Assembly: GCF_000772105.1 (NCBI RefSeq)
Contig: NZ_CP009355.1
Coordinates: forward strand, 744,001-808,000
Source of the DNA: Vibrio tubiashii ATCC 19109
GTDB lineage: Bacteria > Pseudomonadota > Gammaproteobacteria > Enterobacterales > Vibrionaceae
Direction of reading: 5' to 3'
DNA length: 64,000 bases
Below are positions 15,756-26,123 of the stretch, piece after piece (the stretch's first letter is position 1; every line of letters begins with the position of its first letter). Both the position numbers and the translations under genes were made by a program. The notes under the pieces were generated by a model. It was not told the origin of the DNA, made no database searches, and saw nothing but the letters and a program-made list of their open reading frames with translations.

Positions 15756-17978
15756 ATGGATTTTAAAATGCATTCCCAATCTGAGACTGTTCCACAATCT
15801 CAACTTCTAGATCTTGGCTACTATATTCATTTGATTAAGACCAGATGGTTGCCAATTGTAACGTTTGCAGTGCTATGTAGCGCGATTGCGATACTGGTTG
15901 TGTTATCAATTACCCCTGTCTATAAAGCAACGGCCACTTTACTTATAGACTCGTCAACGAAAAAAGCGGTTTCTATTGAAGAAGTCGTTGGCTTTGATAC
16001 CAGTACTAAAGAGTACTATCAAACTCAGCTTGAAATACTCAAGTCAAACCAAGTCGCTCAACGAGTTATCGACAAGTTAGAGTTGGCACATTTTGAGGAA
16101 TTTAACTCAGCGCTTAAGCATTCTGAGCCGGGAATTGTTTCGCAGCTTAAGTTAGCATTAAAAAGCTTGCCTGTCCTAAAAGCTTATATGAGTGAGACGG
16201 CTAAAGAGCCGACTGCTGAGGAAGTTGAAGAGCAAATTAACCGCAAGGTATTAAAAGCCTTTAAAGCCAAACTGTCCATTTCACCAGTGCGTAAAACCCA
16301 GCTCGTTAGGATCAGTTTCGAATCAGAAGATCCGCAGCTTGCAGCACAAATCGCAAATGAAGTGGGGCACGCGTTCATAGAGAATAACTTAGAATCTAAG
16401 TTACTCGCTACGGAACAAGCGACCAGTTGGATCAATACTCGTTTGAGTGAACTCAAGAACAAGTTGGATGAATCTGAAACTAAGCTACTCGCTTTCCTAA
16501 AGAAGCAAGAGTTGATTGATGATAGCGGAATTGTGGCGCTAACGAGCTCTGAACTATCAAACCTTACTGACCGTATTGCTAAGGCGACAGAGAAACGTAT
16601 CGAGACTCAGGCGGTTTACAGCGCGCTAAGAAATAGCAATAGTAAAGATGTCACTACCTTAGCCTCTATACCTCTGATCTCTAATCACCCCCAAATCCGA
16701 GACATTCGTCAAGCAGAGTCTGAGGCAGTTAAGCGTGTCAGTGAGCTTTCGAAACGCTATGGGCCAAAACACGACAAAATGATTCAAGCACAGGCACAGT
16801 TGGAAACTATTTCACATCGTGCGAACCGCGTCGTAGCCAAATTGGTCAATGGTATTGAAAAGGAGCTAACGAGCGCTGTTAACCAAGAACGTCTGTTAAG
16901 AGATGAGTTATTGGCAAAGAAAGATGAGTTCCAAGAGCTCAGTTTAGTCAAGCGAGAATACGATGTCTTAAAACGAGATGTTGACACCAACGCCAAACTA
17001 TATGATCTGTTCCTGACAAGACAGAAAGAGGCTTCTGCAACCAGTGATTTTAGCTCATCTAACGCAAGGTTTAGTGACTATGCATTGGTACCGGAAGCGC
17101 CAAGTAAGCCTAATCGCAAACTTATAGTGGTGCTCGCGTTTGCCATCAGTTTAGGCTTTGCATTGGTCGTGGTTATCGCTCAGGATGCGTTCAACAATAC
17201 AATCGAATCTTCACGGGATTTTGAAAACAAGCTTGGGCTGTTGCCTACTGGCACAATTCCAAAGATTAAAGACAAAATGTACAAAAAATCGCCGCTTGAC
17301 TCTAGCGTGTTTGCAAATGACAAGTTCACGGTTTTTCAAGAGTCCGTCGATTCAATACGTACTTCTTTGGTCCTTAGTCTTCACAATACGCAAAGAAAGC
17401 TGATTGCTGTTTCGTCTTCGGTACCGGGAGAAGGCAAAACGACCACTTCTGTAAATTTAGCACTTTCTTTCTCTAAGCTAGAGAGAGTCCTATTAGTCGA
17501 CTGTGACTTAAGAAAACCTTCAATTGCCCAAAGATTCAAACTGAATCCATCGACGCCTGGTTTGGTTAATCATCTATTGATGAACAATCCACTTGAAGAG
17601 TGTATTACCAGTATCGAAGGGACGAATTTGGATGTTATGAGTGCAGGCATGGTCGCCCCCGATCCTCAAGAGCTATTAGGCAGTCAAGGCTTTACAGAAT
17701 TGATTGAAAAACTGGAAACGAAGTACGACCGCATCATCATTGATACACCGCCAATACTTCCGGTCAAAGACTCATTTATCGTTGGCAAGATGACGGGTGG
17801 AATCATCCTCGTTCTAAAAGCAAACAGTACAACCAAGTCTGTTTATAAACACACAATGACTCTCTTTACCAAGCACAAAATTGTTATCGATGGCGTGGTA
17901 CTCAACCAAGTTCCAGCAGCGAAAAAAGGGAAACATACATATTCAGAGTACGCGACGTATGCGTATGGGCAATCGTAG
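15756..17978 (+). CDS. Wzc-type tyrosine autokinase / chain-length regulator (VpsO-like)
   Basis: Inner-membrane polysaccharide co-polymerase of 740 aa. Order: Wzz domain with a first membrane helix (about 33-53), long periplasmic coiled-coil region with GNVR-type segment, second helix (about 450-470), and a cytoplasmic BY-kinase domain. Kinase motifs are Walker [12 protein letters not shown] (about 553-563), Walker A' VDCDLRKP (about 580), Walker B IIIDTPP, and a C-terminal tyrosine cluster (four Tyr in [13 protein letters not shown]) for autophosphorylation. It works with the Wza homologue just upstream and with the Wzb-type phosphatase at the far end of the locus. An alternative ATG at 15768 has a better placed GGA. 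Confidence 0.93.
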   Translation: MDFKMHSQSETVPQSQLLDLGYYIHLIKTRWLPIVTFAVLCSAIAILVVLSITPVYKATATLLIDSSTKKAVSIEEVVGFDTSTKEYYQTQLEILKSNQVAQRVIDKLELAHFEEFNSALKHSEPGIVSQLKLALKSLPVLKAYMSETAKEPTAEEVEEQINRKVLKAFKAKLSISPVRKTQLVRISFESEDPQLAAQIANEVGHAFIENNLESKLLATEQATSWINTRLSELKNKLDESETKLLAFLKKQELIDDSGIVALTSSELSNLTDRIAKATEKRIETQAVYSALRNSNSKDVTTLASIPLISNHPQIRDIRQAESEAVKRVSELSKRYGPKHDKMIQAQAQLETISHRANRVVAKLVNGIEKELTSAVNQERLLRDELLAKKDEFQELSLVKREYDVLKRDVDTNAKLYDLFLTRQKEASATSDFSSSNARFSDYALVPEAPSKPNRKLIVVLAFAISLGFALVVVIAQDAFNNTIESSRDFENKLGLLPTGTIPKIKDKMYKKSPLDSSVFANDKFTVFQESVDSIRTSLVLSLHNTQRKLIAVSSSVPGEGKTTTSVNLALSFSKLERVLLVDCDLRKPSIAQRFKLNPSTPGLVNHLLMNNPLEECITSIEGTNLDVMSAGMVAPDPQELLGSQGFTELIEKLETKYDRIIIDTPPILPVKDSFIVGKMTGGIILVLKANSTTKSVYKHTMTLFTKHKIVIDGVVLNQVPAAKKGKHTYSEYATYAYGQS

Positions 17979-17986
17979 GGATCACA

Positions 17987-19117
17987 ATGGAAAAGAATAT
18001 TAAGGTACTTTCAGTTTTTGGAACGCGCCCAGAAGCAATCAAGATGGCTCCGTTAGTCCATGAATTAGCAGCAGCCACTGGAATTGAATCCAAGGTATGT
18101 GTTACCGCGCAACATAGAGAAATGCTTGATCAAGTATTAGAGTTATTTGAAATTCAGCCTGATTATGATTTGGATATCATGAAACCGGGTCAATCTCTTT
18201 ATGAGGTGACGTCAAACATTATGTTGGGTCTTAAGCCGATCTTAGAATCGTTTGCTCCTGATATCGTGTTAGTGCATGGCGATACGGCTACGACTTTATC
18301 AACCAGTCTTGCCGCTTACTATCAGCAAATTGCTATTGGTCACGTTGAAGCGGGTCTACGCACTCAGAATATTTACTCTCCTTGGCCTGAAGAAGGAAAC
18401 CGTAAACTTACTGGTGCGCTAACTAAATTGCACTTCGCGCCGACAAGAACTTCATACGAGAACTTGCGTAAAGAGAGCATTGAGCAAGGGGTTCACATTA
18501 CAGGGAACACGGTGGTAGATGCATTGCTTGCAGTTAGTGAGAAGTTAGAAAAAGATCCTGAACTTTCTGTTGTATATGCCAATAAATTTGCTCAAATAGA
18601 CAGCCGTAAAAAAATGGTTTTGGTCACCGGGCATAGACGTGAGAGTTTTGGCAGTGGGTTTGAAAATATTTGTCAGGCTCTGAAGGAGATCGCCGAAAAA
18701 CATTCAGACTGTCAAATTGTCTACCCAGTGCATTTAAACCCAAACGTTAGGGAGCCCGTTAATCGACTTCTTTCTCACACAGACAACGTAATCTTAATTG
18801 AACCACAAGACTATTTGCCGTTTGTATACCTGATGAACAAAGCACATCTGATTCTGACAGATTCTGGTGGTATTCAAGAAGAAGCGCCTTCATTGGGCAA
18901 GCCAGTCCTTGTGATGAGAAACACAACAGAGCGTCCAGAAGCGGTCGAAGCGGGCACTGTTAAGTTGGTTGGCACAGATAAAGATACCATTGTTAATGAG
19001 GTCGAAACGTTACTACTTAATGAAGAGGCTTATAAAAACATGAGCCTAGCGCACAATCCTTACGGTGATGGTAAGGCAAGCCAGCGTATCGTCGACATTA
19101 TTAAAGAACATTTTTAG
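17987..19117 (+). CDS. wecB: UDP-N-acetylglucosamine 2-epimerase (non-hydrolysing)
   Basis: Cytosolic enzyme of 376 aa that interconverts UDP-GlcNAc and UDP-ManNAc. Visible motifs: [13 protein letters not shown] at the N-terminus, [10 protein letters not shown], the catalytic-loop region [22 protein letters not shown], and the UDP-binding [20 protein letters not shown] followed by [11 protein letters not shown]. Length equals E. coli WecB. With the dehydrogenase encoded next it makes UDP-ManNAcA for the polymer of this locus. It starts 8 bases after wzc. Confidence 0.95.
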   Translation: MEKNIKVLSVFGTRPEAIKMAPLVHELAAATGIESKVCVTAQHREMLDQVLELFEIQPDYDLDIMKPGQSLYEVTSNIMLGLKPILESFAPDIVLVHGDTATTLSTSLAAYYQQIAIGHVEAGLRTQNIYSPWPEEGNRKLTGALTKLHFAPTRTSYENLRKESIEQGVHITGNTVVDALLAVSEKLEKDPELSVVYANKFAQIDSRKKMVLVTGHRRESFGSGFENICQALKEIAEKHSDCQIVYPVHLNPNVREPVNRLLSHTDNVILIEPQDYLPFVYLMNKAHLILTDSGGIQEEAPSLGKPVLVMRNTTERPEAVEAGTVKLVGTDKDTIVNEVETLLLNEEAYKNMSLAHNPYGDGKASQRIVDIIKEHF

Positions 19118-19172
19118 TAAGTATTTCCATTTTGTTATTTTCAATTTTTGGCATTTAGTTGAAGGGATTTTT

Positions 19173-20420
19173 ATGTCTTTTAAAACAGTTTCTGTAATCG
19201 GATTAGGTTATATCGGTTTGCCAACGGCGGCTGTAGTCGCATCACGTGGTATCAACGTTATTGGTGTCGATGTTAACCAAAATGCTGTAGAGACGATTAA
19301 CGCGGGCAATATTCATATCGTTGAACCAGATCTAGATATCATCGTTAAGGGTGTTGTTGCGACAGGTAACTTAAGAGCCACGACAGAACCAGAAAAAGCC
19401 GATGCATTTATGGTGGCCGTCCCAACGCCATTTTTACAAAGCGATTGTGGAGACCACAAACCAGACCTTTCTTATGTAGAAGCAGCAGCGCGAGCGATTG
19501 CGCCAGTTCTTGAGAAAGGAAATCTTGTTGTTCTAGAATCAACATCTCCAGTGGGCGCTACAGAAAAGCTGGCCAATTGGCTGAAAGAAGCGCGACCAGA
19601 CTTAAGCTTTCCTCAAGATTGTGGGGACAGCGCAGATATTAAAATTGCCCACTGCCCAGAGCGTGTCCTGCCGGGTTACGTTATTCAGGAACTGGTTTCA
19701 AATGATCGCGTGATTGGTGGTCTTTCAGCGGCGTGTAGTGAGCGAGCTTCAGAACTTTACAAAACGTTTGTACGCGGCGAGTGTATCGTAACCAATGCTC
19801 GAACAGCAGAAATGGCGAAGCTTACAGAGAACTCTTTCCGAGACGTCAATATTGCCTTTGCCAATGAACTTTCCATCATTTGTGAAAAATTGAAAATCAA
19901 CGTATGGGAATTGATCAAGCTTTCTAATCGTCACCCTAGGGTAAATATTTTGAACCCTGGTCCAGGTGTAGGTGGCCACTGTATCGCTGTTGACCCATGG
20001 TTTATCGTCGATAGTGCACCTGATGATGCGAAACTGATCCGTCAAGCTCGACTTGTTAACGACTCAAAACCATTCCATGTTATCGAGCAAATCGAGAAAT
20101 CTGCCGATGAGTTTAAACGTCCAGTTGTTGCATGTTTGGGGTTAGCGTTTAAAGCCGACATCGATGATCTGCGTGAAAGTCCCGCTCTGCAAATTGTGGA
20201 GGAGTTAACTCAACGCGATGTGGGTGAGTTGCTGCTAGTTGAACCAAACATCGAAGAGCTACCAAATAATTTAGAGCAAAAAGGACTGGAGCTTACGTCA
20301 TTTGAAAGTGCAATTGAGCGAGCCAATATCGTTGTAGTTCTAGTAGATCACAAACAATTTAAGCTCGCTGACAAAACAAGCTTTGCTAAAAAAGTGATCA
20401 TTGATACACGAGGTTTATAG
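19173..20420 (+). CDS. wecC: UDP-N-acetyl-D-mannosamine dehydrogenase
   Basis: NAD-dependent UDP-ManNAc 6-dehydrogenase of 415 aa that makes UDP-ManNAcA. Start at ATG 19173, preceded by GAAGGGA; the reading frame is open further upstream but runs into wecB. N-terminal Rossmann motif VIGLGYIGLPTA, central domain, and the catalytic Cys in NPGPGVGGHCIAVDP. The acceptor-specificity loop and length agree with WecC rather than UDP-glucose dehydrogenase. It completes the pathway begun by the upstream epimerase. Confidence 0.93.
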   Translation: MSFKTVSVIGLGYIGLPTAAVVASRGINVIGVDVNQNAVETINAGNIHIVEPDLDIIVKGVVATGNLRATTEPEKADAFMVAVPTPFLQSDCGDHKPDLSYVEAAARAIAPVLEKGNLVVLESTSPVGATEKLANWLKEARPDLSFPQDCGDSADIKIAHCPERVLPGYVIQELVSNDRVIGGLSAACSERASELYKTFVRGECIVTNARTAEMAKLTENSFRDVNIAFANELSIICEKLKINVWELIKLSNRHPRVNILNPGPGVGGHCIAVDPWFIVDSAPDDAKLIRQARLVNDSKPFHVIEQIEKSADEFKRPVVACLGLAFKADIDDLRESPALQIVEELTQRDVGELLLVEPNIEELPNNLEQKGLELTSFESAIERANIVVVLVDHKQFKLADKTSFAKKVIIDTRGL

Positions 20421-20423
20421 AGC

Positions 20424-21566
20424 ATGGCTAAGCTAAGTGGATACGACGGCATTGTATGTTTTGCTGGCGAAGATTGGTGGTATCACAATAAAGGCCACTT
20501 CGATATGAAGGTGATGGAAGAGTTTTCTAAGAATCAGAAAGTTATTTTCATCAACTCAGTCGGAATGAGAGTGCCTAAACCCGGTAAAACAACCAACATC
20601 GTGCAGAAAATTAAGCGTAAGCTCGCGAGTATTTCAAAAGGCATGGTGCAAGTTGAAGAAAATTTTTACGTGTATTCACCGTTTTATATTCCAGGCAAAA
20701 CCTTCTCCGCTATTTCCAATCTACTGTTGAAGTTGCAGGTTAAGGCGCTTACTAAAAAGCTAGGAATGACTCAACCCCTAACTTGGGTAGTGACACCAAC
20801 GGTTTCGAAGGCGATAAACTTGAGAAAGTTTGATGTGATTTATCAGCGAACTGATAAAAACGAAATGCTATCAGATGGTGATTCTGAGTTTATCGAGCAA
20901 AGCGTAGAGGCTCTTAAACGTGACGCTAAACTGGTGATCTATTCATCAAAGGCGCTTCAAAATAAAGAAAGCAATGCTGTAAAGGACAGCTTACATGTTT
21001 CGCATGGTGTGGCAGATGTTTTCTTTAACAAGAGCTTAATTGAGCAACCCACAGAGATGAAAGCGTCAGATAGAGCGAAAGTTGTATTTGTAGGTGCGAT
21101 TGATTCGCACACCTTCGATCTTAGCCTGTTGCTCTATTCCGCCAAAGCGTTGGCCAACACTGACTTCTACTTGATCGGTGAGGTGAGTATGGGGGAAAAA
21201 CTCCAGAGGGAAGATGTACCCAATAATGTTCATTTTCTTGGTAAAAAGGCTCAAAACGAAGTGCCTTCATACCTACACAATGCTGATGTTTTAGCCATGT
21301 TCTGGCAAGGGAATGAATGGATAGAGTATTGCTCACCGGTCAAATTTAAAGAGTACCTAACTGCTGGAAAACCGATCGTTTCAACTTTTTTCAATGGCTG
21401 GAATGAATTTGGCACTTCGAACATCAATGTATCCAATGACTATGATGAATTTGTCGATAACCTACGCTGCGCGATTCAAAATGGTGAGCGACAAAGACTA
21501 GACATGGACTCTGAGCGTTGGTCACACAAAGCGCGACTGATTGCAGAGAAGTTAAATGAAGCATAA
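20424..21566 (+). CDS. GT4-like glycosyltransferase
   Basis: Cytoplasmic glycosyltransferase of 380 aa with the GT-B layout. An unusual N-terminal motif, FAGEDWWYHNKGHFD, stands where other members have short D-W-W boxes. The C-terminal domain has VVFVGAIDS, HFLGKKAQNEVPSYLHNADV and the donor-binding segment CSPVKFKEYLTAGKPIVST. It adds one sugar of the repeat unit; donor and acceptor are unknown. It starts 3 bases after wecC and its end overlaps the flippase gene by 11 bases, so translation is probably coupled. Confidence 0.85.
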   Translation: MAKLSGYDGIVCFAGEDWWYHNKGHFDMKVMEEFSKNQKVIFINSVGMRVPKPGKTTNIVQKIKRKLASISKGMVQVEENFYVYSPFYIPGKTFSAISNLLLKLQVKALTKKLGMTQPLTWVVTPTVSKAINLRKFDVIYQRTDKNEMLSDGDSEFIEQSVEALKRDAKLVIYSSKALQNKESNAVKDSLHVSHGVADVFFNKSLIEQPTEMKASDRAKVVFVGAIDSHTFDLSLLLYSAKALANTDFYLIGEVSMGEKLQREDVPNNVHFLGKKAQNEVPSYLHNADVLAMFWQGNEWIEYCSPVKFKEYLTAGKPIVSTFFNGWNEFGTSNINVSNDYDEFVDNLRCAIQNGERQRLDMDSERWSHKARLIAEKLNEA

Positions 21567-22755
21567 GGTCTTTACGGCACTAGCGGATCAGATGCTCTAT
21601 TCAGGGGGCACGTTCATCTTCTTCGTATGCTTAGCCAACGTAGAAGGTGAGCTCACGCTTGGCGCATATTCACTATGTTTAGCAACGGCTATTTTTTTTC
21701 AAGGAATACAGAGAAACTTAGTCTCTATCCCTCTCTCAATCTCAGATGATATGAGTGATGAGTTGGTCAGTTCTTTAAATCAGACATCGATTTTGTCTTC
21801 ACTAATTATCGGCTTAGTTAGTAGCAGCATCATCGCGGTGTTTTGCTATGTTAATTCGCTCGATATCGTAAAGTGGGCGTCTTATTATTTACTATTGAGT
21901 TTATCGCTTTGGAGCTATGAGTTTAAAAGGCGACTCCTGTGGAGGAGGACTGATTACTCAAACATTCTAAAGTTGTGTGGTGGATATTCGCTACTGCTTA
22001 TTGCATTCGGTTCCGTACTATACTTTCTGTCAGTAGAAATTATCTATGCTTATCCGTTAGCTTTTGTCGTAGCAGCGGCTCTTATTAAAACAAATGTCAA
22101 AGTCAATTGGAGCTATGATAGGTATTTTGTCACCAAACAGTTAAAACACCAGAGGTATGAAATACTTAGCGGTTTTGCTTTTGGTGGGTACAACAACCTG
22201 CTGATTATCTCTTCGGGTTTTGTATTCGGCCCAAGTATGGTCGCTTTGCTGTCTGTGGCGAGAAATCTACTTCAACCTGTTCAAGTGTTGATTAGCGCGG
22301 TTGATTCCTTTGATAAAGTCGATTCATCTAAGAAGTATCATAGCAGCGGTAAATCGGCGTTGCTTAAGAGCTTAATGAGGTCAATGGCAATTGTAGCGGT
22401 CATTGCTGCCCCTTATATGGCGTTGACAGTGTCTTTTTCCGAAGAAATAAATCAGTTGTTATATTCAGGAAAGTACAGTGACTTAGTGGAGATATTACTT
22501 CCATTCTCACTCGCTTATATTCTTATGATCGTTGGGCATTTTTTAGAGAATGCTTTGTACATTACTAAGATGGCTAAGAGCTTGTTTTTTAATCGTATTA
22601 TATGTGCTTTTCTAGCTCAGGCTTTTTTAGTGATTTCTATAAGTTACATCGGCGTTGTCGCAATGCCGAGCTCAATGGCGGTTGGGTGGTTAGTAATCGT
22701 CATATTAACTCTAAGAAAAATAACGGATATAGAACGTGATTATCAGAATCAGTAA
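21556..22755 (+). CDS. Wzx-type oligosaccharide flippase
   Basis: Inner-membrane protein of 399 aa with about 12 hydrophobic segments, no large soluble domain, and a MATE/PST-like layout. Its position between a glycosyltransferase and a Wzy polymerase and its topology mark it as the translocase of lipid-linked repeat units. Sequence conservation is low, as usual for Wzx, and the call is made from topology and context. Coding is AT-richer than in wecB/wecC. The next gene overlaps by 20 bases. Confidence 0.8.
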   Translation: MKHKVFTALADQMLYSGGTFIFFVCLANVEGELTLGAYSLCLATAIFFQGIQRNLVSIPLSISDDMSDELVSSLNQTSILSSLIIGLVSSSIIAVFCYVNSLDIVKWASYYLLLSLSLWSYEFKRRLLWRRTDYSNILKLCGGYSLLLIAFGSVLYFLSVEIIYAYPLAFVVAAALIKTNVKVNWSYDRYFVTKQLKHQRYEILSGFAFGGYNNLLIISSGFVFGPSMVALLSVARNLLQPVQVLISAVDSFDKVDSSKKYHSSGKSALLKSLMRSMAIVAVIAAPYMALTVSFSEEINQLLYSGKYSDLVEILLPFSLAYILMIVGHFLENALYITKMAKSLFFNRIICAFLAQAFLVISISYIGVVAMPSSMAVGWLVIVILTLRKITDIERDYQNQ

Positions 22756-23968
22756 TAACTTATTACTCACACTCTATGCTGTTTTGATCATATTTACGGT
22801 ATCAACTTTTAGAAACCGTGGCGTAGAGTCCAGTGGGTTTGACCTGCAACTGATAATAAAAGCTTTGGTTTGGCTTATGTGCGGTGCTGTGAGTCTGTTC
22901 TTCATGCTGAGAGTAAATATCCGTCCTTCTTCTTGGACTCAGGCTCTTATACTAGTATATGCCATATTTATCTTAATGCAGTCTCCACTATCGCCAGCAG
23001 GTAGTTATTCGATCATGGCATCGGTTGTGTTCATGATCTTCGTAGTGGCCAATTTGGTTATATTTAACTTATTCGATCATTCGCGAGCGATTGAAGTGTT
23101 TTTAAAAGCGTCGCTTGTACTGTGTTTCATGTCGCTAGTGTTTTATTTCTTGTTTCCAAGTATTGCGTTGCAGGAATATTGGAATGATCTTGGCTATATT
23201 GAAGGTGTAAGATTCAAAGGCATTGCAAGTAACGCCAATGCTATAGGGCAAGTTGCCTCAATCTCATTGTTTTTGTTAATTGTCTCGTCAACACACACAG
23301 AAATGACTCTATCGCGCCTGGTGGTCATGCTTGGGGTTTTATCTGTACTAGTATTATCGCAAAGCCGAACATCAATGCTCGCACTTGTAGTTGCGACAAG
23401 CTACTTCCTACTGCATAAGAGATACGCGTACATCTTATACGTTTTAGTTGCTGGCTTCACTATTGGGGCCATTGTTTGGGTCTCTGAACTATATATGCAT
23501 GTACTACCGTCTCTTTCGAGAAGTGGCGGTGTTGAAGAGCTGTTTACGTTCACCGGACGTACCCTTATTTGGGAGGTCGTTGTCGACTTGATTTCAGATA
23601 AGCCCTGGACTGGTTACGGTTATGCTTCCTCAAAGACACTCATCCCGTTGAACTTTGAAACTAGTTGGGGATGGACAACGGTCAATAGTCACCAGTTCAT
23701 ACTACAACTGCTTTTATCGACAGGATTCATTGGTTCAATACCTATATTACTTATTTTGCTAACTCAACTTTATTTTTTAATCACTTTTAAGGCGAAGCTT
23801 TCATCTTCACTTTTCATATTCGTATTAATTACGGGAATTCTGGAGAGCGGGGCTATTGGACCTATTCCAAACTATTTAACTTTGGTTTGGTTAATAACAA
23901 TTTCAGTATTATTTAAAGAATTTAAATTAGAGAGACTACCCAATGAAACAAGTAACACAAACTCTTAA
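22736..23968 (+). CDS. Wzy-type polysaccharide polymerase
   Basis: Polytopic inner-membrane protein of 410 aa (GTG start) with about 11 hydrophobic segments and a large periplasmic loop holding the Wzy_C/O-antigen-ligase signature region, RTLIWEVVVDLISDKPWTGYGY, followed by a VNSHQFILQLLLSTGF segment. It would polymerise flipped repeat units. It overlaps both neighbours (20 and 26 bases). A second protein of the same superfamily is encoded at 30435-31850, so one may be the polymerase and the other a ligase or a specialised polymerase. Confidence 0.8.
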   Translation: MIIRISNNLLLTLYAVLIIFTVSTFRNRGVESSGFDLQLIIKALVWLMCGAVSLFFMLRVNIRPSSWTQALILVYAIFILMQSPLSPAGSYSIMASVVFMIFVVANLVIFNLFDHSRAIEVFLKASLVLCFMSLVFYFLFPSIALQEYWNDLGYIEGVRFKGIASNANAIGQVASISLFLLIVSSTHTEMTLSRLVVMLGVLSVLVLSQSRTSMLALVVATSYFLLHKRYAYILYVLVAGFTIGAIVWVSELYMHVLPSLSRSGGVEELFTFTGRTLIWEVVVDLISDKPWTGYGYASSKTLIPLNFETSWGWTTVNSHQFILQLLLSTGFIGSIPILLILLTQLYFLITFKAKLSSSLFIFVLITGILESGAIGPIPNYLTLVWLITISVLFKEFKLERLPNETSNTNS

Positions 23969-26123
23969 GTCGGGCGTTGTTGAAGTAAACGATGTACCTG
24001 TACCTACGTTAACAGACAAGTTTGTCTTGGTTAAAAACTCCGCTTCAGTGATTAGTGCTGGAACGGAGAAAACTAAGATTGATATGGGTAAAAAGAACTT
24101 ATTACAGAAAGCCAAAGCGCGCCCTGATCTTGTAAAACAAGTACTAAATAAAGTTCAAACTGAGGGACTTAAGAAAACACTTCAGACAGTAAGATCTCGA
24201 TTAGAGTCTCCATCACCGCTTGGATATAGTTGTTCAGGAACTGTCGTTGCTGCGGGTGGGTTAGTTGAAGGCATTCAACCCGGCGACCGAGTTGCATGTG
24301 GTGGTGCAGATTACGCTAACCATGCTGAATTTGTCGCCGTGCCGAAAAATCTTGTGGTGAAAATACCTGAAAATGTCACCGATGAAGAAGCCGCGTTTAC
24401 GACGGTTGGCTCAATTGCTCTACAAGGTGTAAGACTTGCCCAGCCGCAGTTAGGAGAAACGTTCTTAGTATTAGGTTTAGGTTTACTAGGCCAGATCGCA
24501 GTACAAATACTGAGAGCTAACGGGTGTAATGTAATTGCAACGGATCTTGATGAGTCTCTGATAGTTAAAGCTGAGACGTACGGTGCCATCGGTGCGAGAG
24601 GCGATATTAAATCAATATGCGAAGAACTGACTGGCGGACATGGCGTAGATGGTGTTCTTGTATGTGCGGGTACGTCGAGCAACCAACCGATTGAACTGTG
24701 TGGAGACGTGACTCGTTCTAAAGGCCGAGTTGTTGTTGTTGGTGCTGTACGTATGGACATTCCTCGCGAGAACTACTTCAAGAAAGAAATCAGCGTGGTT
24801 ATCTCTCGTTCTTATGGTCCTGGGCGTTATGATCCAAATTATGAGGAAAATGGTAACGATTATCCTCTCAGCTATGTACGTTTTACAGAGCAGCGCAACA
24901 TGCAAACGTTCCTAGAGCTGCTATCTCAGCGCAAGATCGAAGTCACATCGCTAATCACTCATCGATTTGATGTCGACTTTGCAGATGAAGCTTACCAATT
25001 GATTGAGGGAGCAAAATCCGAACCGTATCTAGGTATTGTTCTTCAGTACAGCACGGAGCCAACGAGCGAAATTAACAACGCAGCTAGGATTACCACTCGA
25101 ACAACACCGATAACCAAAAGCAAACTGGGTGTTTCCTTCTTTGGTGCAGGCAACTATGCGACTGCAAGTCTATTGCCGCCACTTGCCAACACAGGGGCTG
25201 TTGAGTTTCGAGGCTTAGTTACTGCAAGTGGACGCTCGGCGGTAGGCGTAGCAAAGCAGTTTGACTTTCAATTCTGTGCAGGGAATCTGGATGAGATTTT
25301 AGATAGTGATACGGATGCTGTTGTTGTGACCACAAGGCATGACACACATGCTTCAGCCGTAACAAGTGCACTTACTGCAAATAAGCACGTATATGTTGAA
25401 AAACCACTGGCATTGAATGTTGAAGAAATGGCAGCGATTCACCGAGCTAAAATGGCTTCGGACAACGCACAAGTGATGGTGGGCTTTAACAGACGTTTCG
25501 CTCCGTCAACACGTGAAGTGGTTGAATTTTTCTCAGAGGTTAAATCTCCCCTAATCGTTAATATTCGTGTTAATGCTGGCTCGATCCCTGCGGATCATTG
25601 GATTCAAGACCCTTATGTTGGTGGCGGTCGAATTATTGGTGAAGGTTGTCACTTTGTCGATCTGGCGTCTGCGCTCGTGTCTAGCCAACCAAAGTCTGTA
25701 AATTGTATTGGTACGAGCAAAGCCAATAAATCAGCGTTGCTCAACGATAATGTATCGATTCAACTGACGTTTGAAAATGGCTCTGTTGCAAACATTTTAT
25801 ACACTGCTGATGGCTCCAAAGCGATGGCAAAAGAATATGTTGAAGTGTTTGGTGGTGGGCGTAGCGCCGTTATCAATGACTTCAAAGAAGCGATCTTATA
25901 CAGCGGCAGTTCAGACAAAGAAACGAAAAAGCTTTCAACTCAAGACAAGGGGCAGAAAGCGATGCTTAACGCATGGATAAAAGGTCTAGAAACGGGTGAG
26001 CCATGTATGGATTATGGCGAGATGATTAAAAACAGCTTAGCCACTATTCTGGCGATTGAATCACTCGCATCTGGTACACCTATGAATGTAGATATGTCTG
26101 TTTTGGAGCAAGCCCGTGACTAG
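23943..26123 (+). CDS. Bi-domain oxidoreductase (MDR dehydrogenase + Gfo/Idh/MocA)
   Basis: Fusion of 726 aa. The N-terminal half (about 1-370) is a medium-chain Zn-alcohol-dehydrogenase-like domain with PLGYSCSGTVVAAG, the cofactor motif VLGLGLLGQIAVQ and VVVGAVRMD. The C-terminal half (about 390-720) is a Gfo/Idh/MocA-type NAD(P) dehydrogenase with FFGAGNYATA, the EKPLAL motif (VYVEKPLALN) and GGGRIIGEGCHFVDL. Such fusions occur in polysaccharide loci, often next to a heparinase-like or barrel protein as here, and are thought to modify a sugar by oxidation and reduction at two sites; the substrate is unknown. Confidence 0.88.
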   Translation: MKQVTQTLKSGVVEVNDVPVPTLTDKFVLVKNSASVISAGTEKTKIDMGKKNLLQKAKARPDLVKQVLNKVQTEGLKKTLQTVRSRLESPSPLGYSCSGTVVAAGGLVEGIQPGDRVACGGADYANHAEFVAVPKNLVVKIPENVTDEEAAFTTVGSIALQGVRLAQPQLGETFLVLGLGLLGQIAVQILRANGCNVIATDLDESLIVKAETYGAIGARGDIKSICEELTGGHGVDGVLVCAGTSSNQPIELCGDVTRSKGRVVVVGAVRMDIPRENYFKKEISVVISRSYGPGRYDPNYEENGNDYPLSYVRFTEQRNMQTFLELLSQRKIEVTSLITHRFDVDFADEAYQLIEGAKSEPYLGIVLQYSTEPTSEINNAARITTRTTPITKSKLGVSFFGAGNYATASLLPPLANTGAVEFRGLVTASGRSAVGVAKQFDFQFCAGNLDEILDSDTDAVVVTTRHDTHASAVTSALTANKHVYVEKPLALNVEEMAAIHRAKMASDNAQVMVGFNRRFAPSTREVVEFFSEVKSPLIVNIRVNAGSIPADHWIQDPYVGGGRIIGEGCHFVDLASALVSSQPKSVNCIGTSKANKSALLNDNVSIQLTFENGSVANILYTADGSKAMAKEYVEVFGGGRSAVINDFKEAILYSGSSDKETKKLSTQDKGQKAMLNAWIKGLETGEPCMDYGEMIKNSLATILAIESLASGTPMNVDMSVLEQARD

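Noticed and set aside
24311..24760. 149-codon minus-strand ORF inside the bi-domain oxidoreductase gene
   Set aside because: Thr/Pro/Ser-rich antisense shadow of a well supported dehydrogenase domain.
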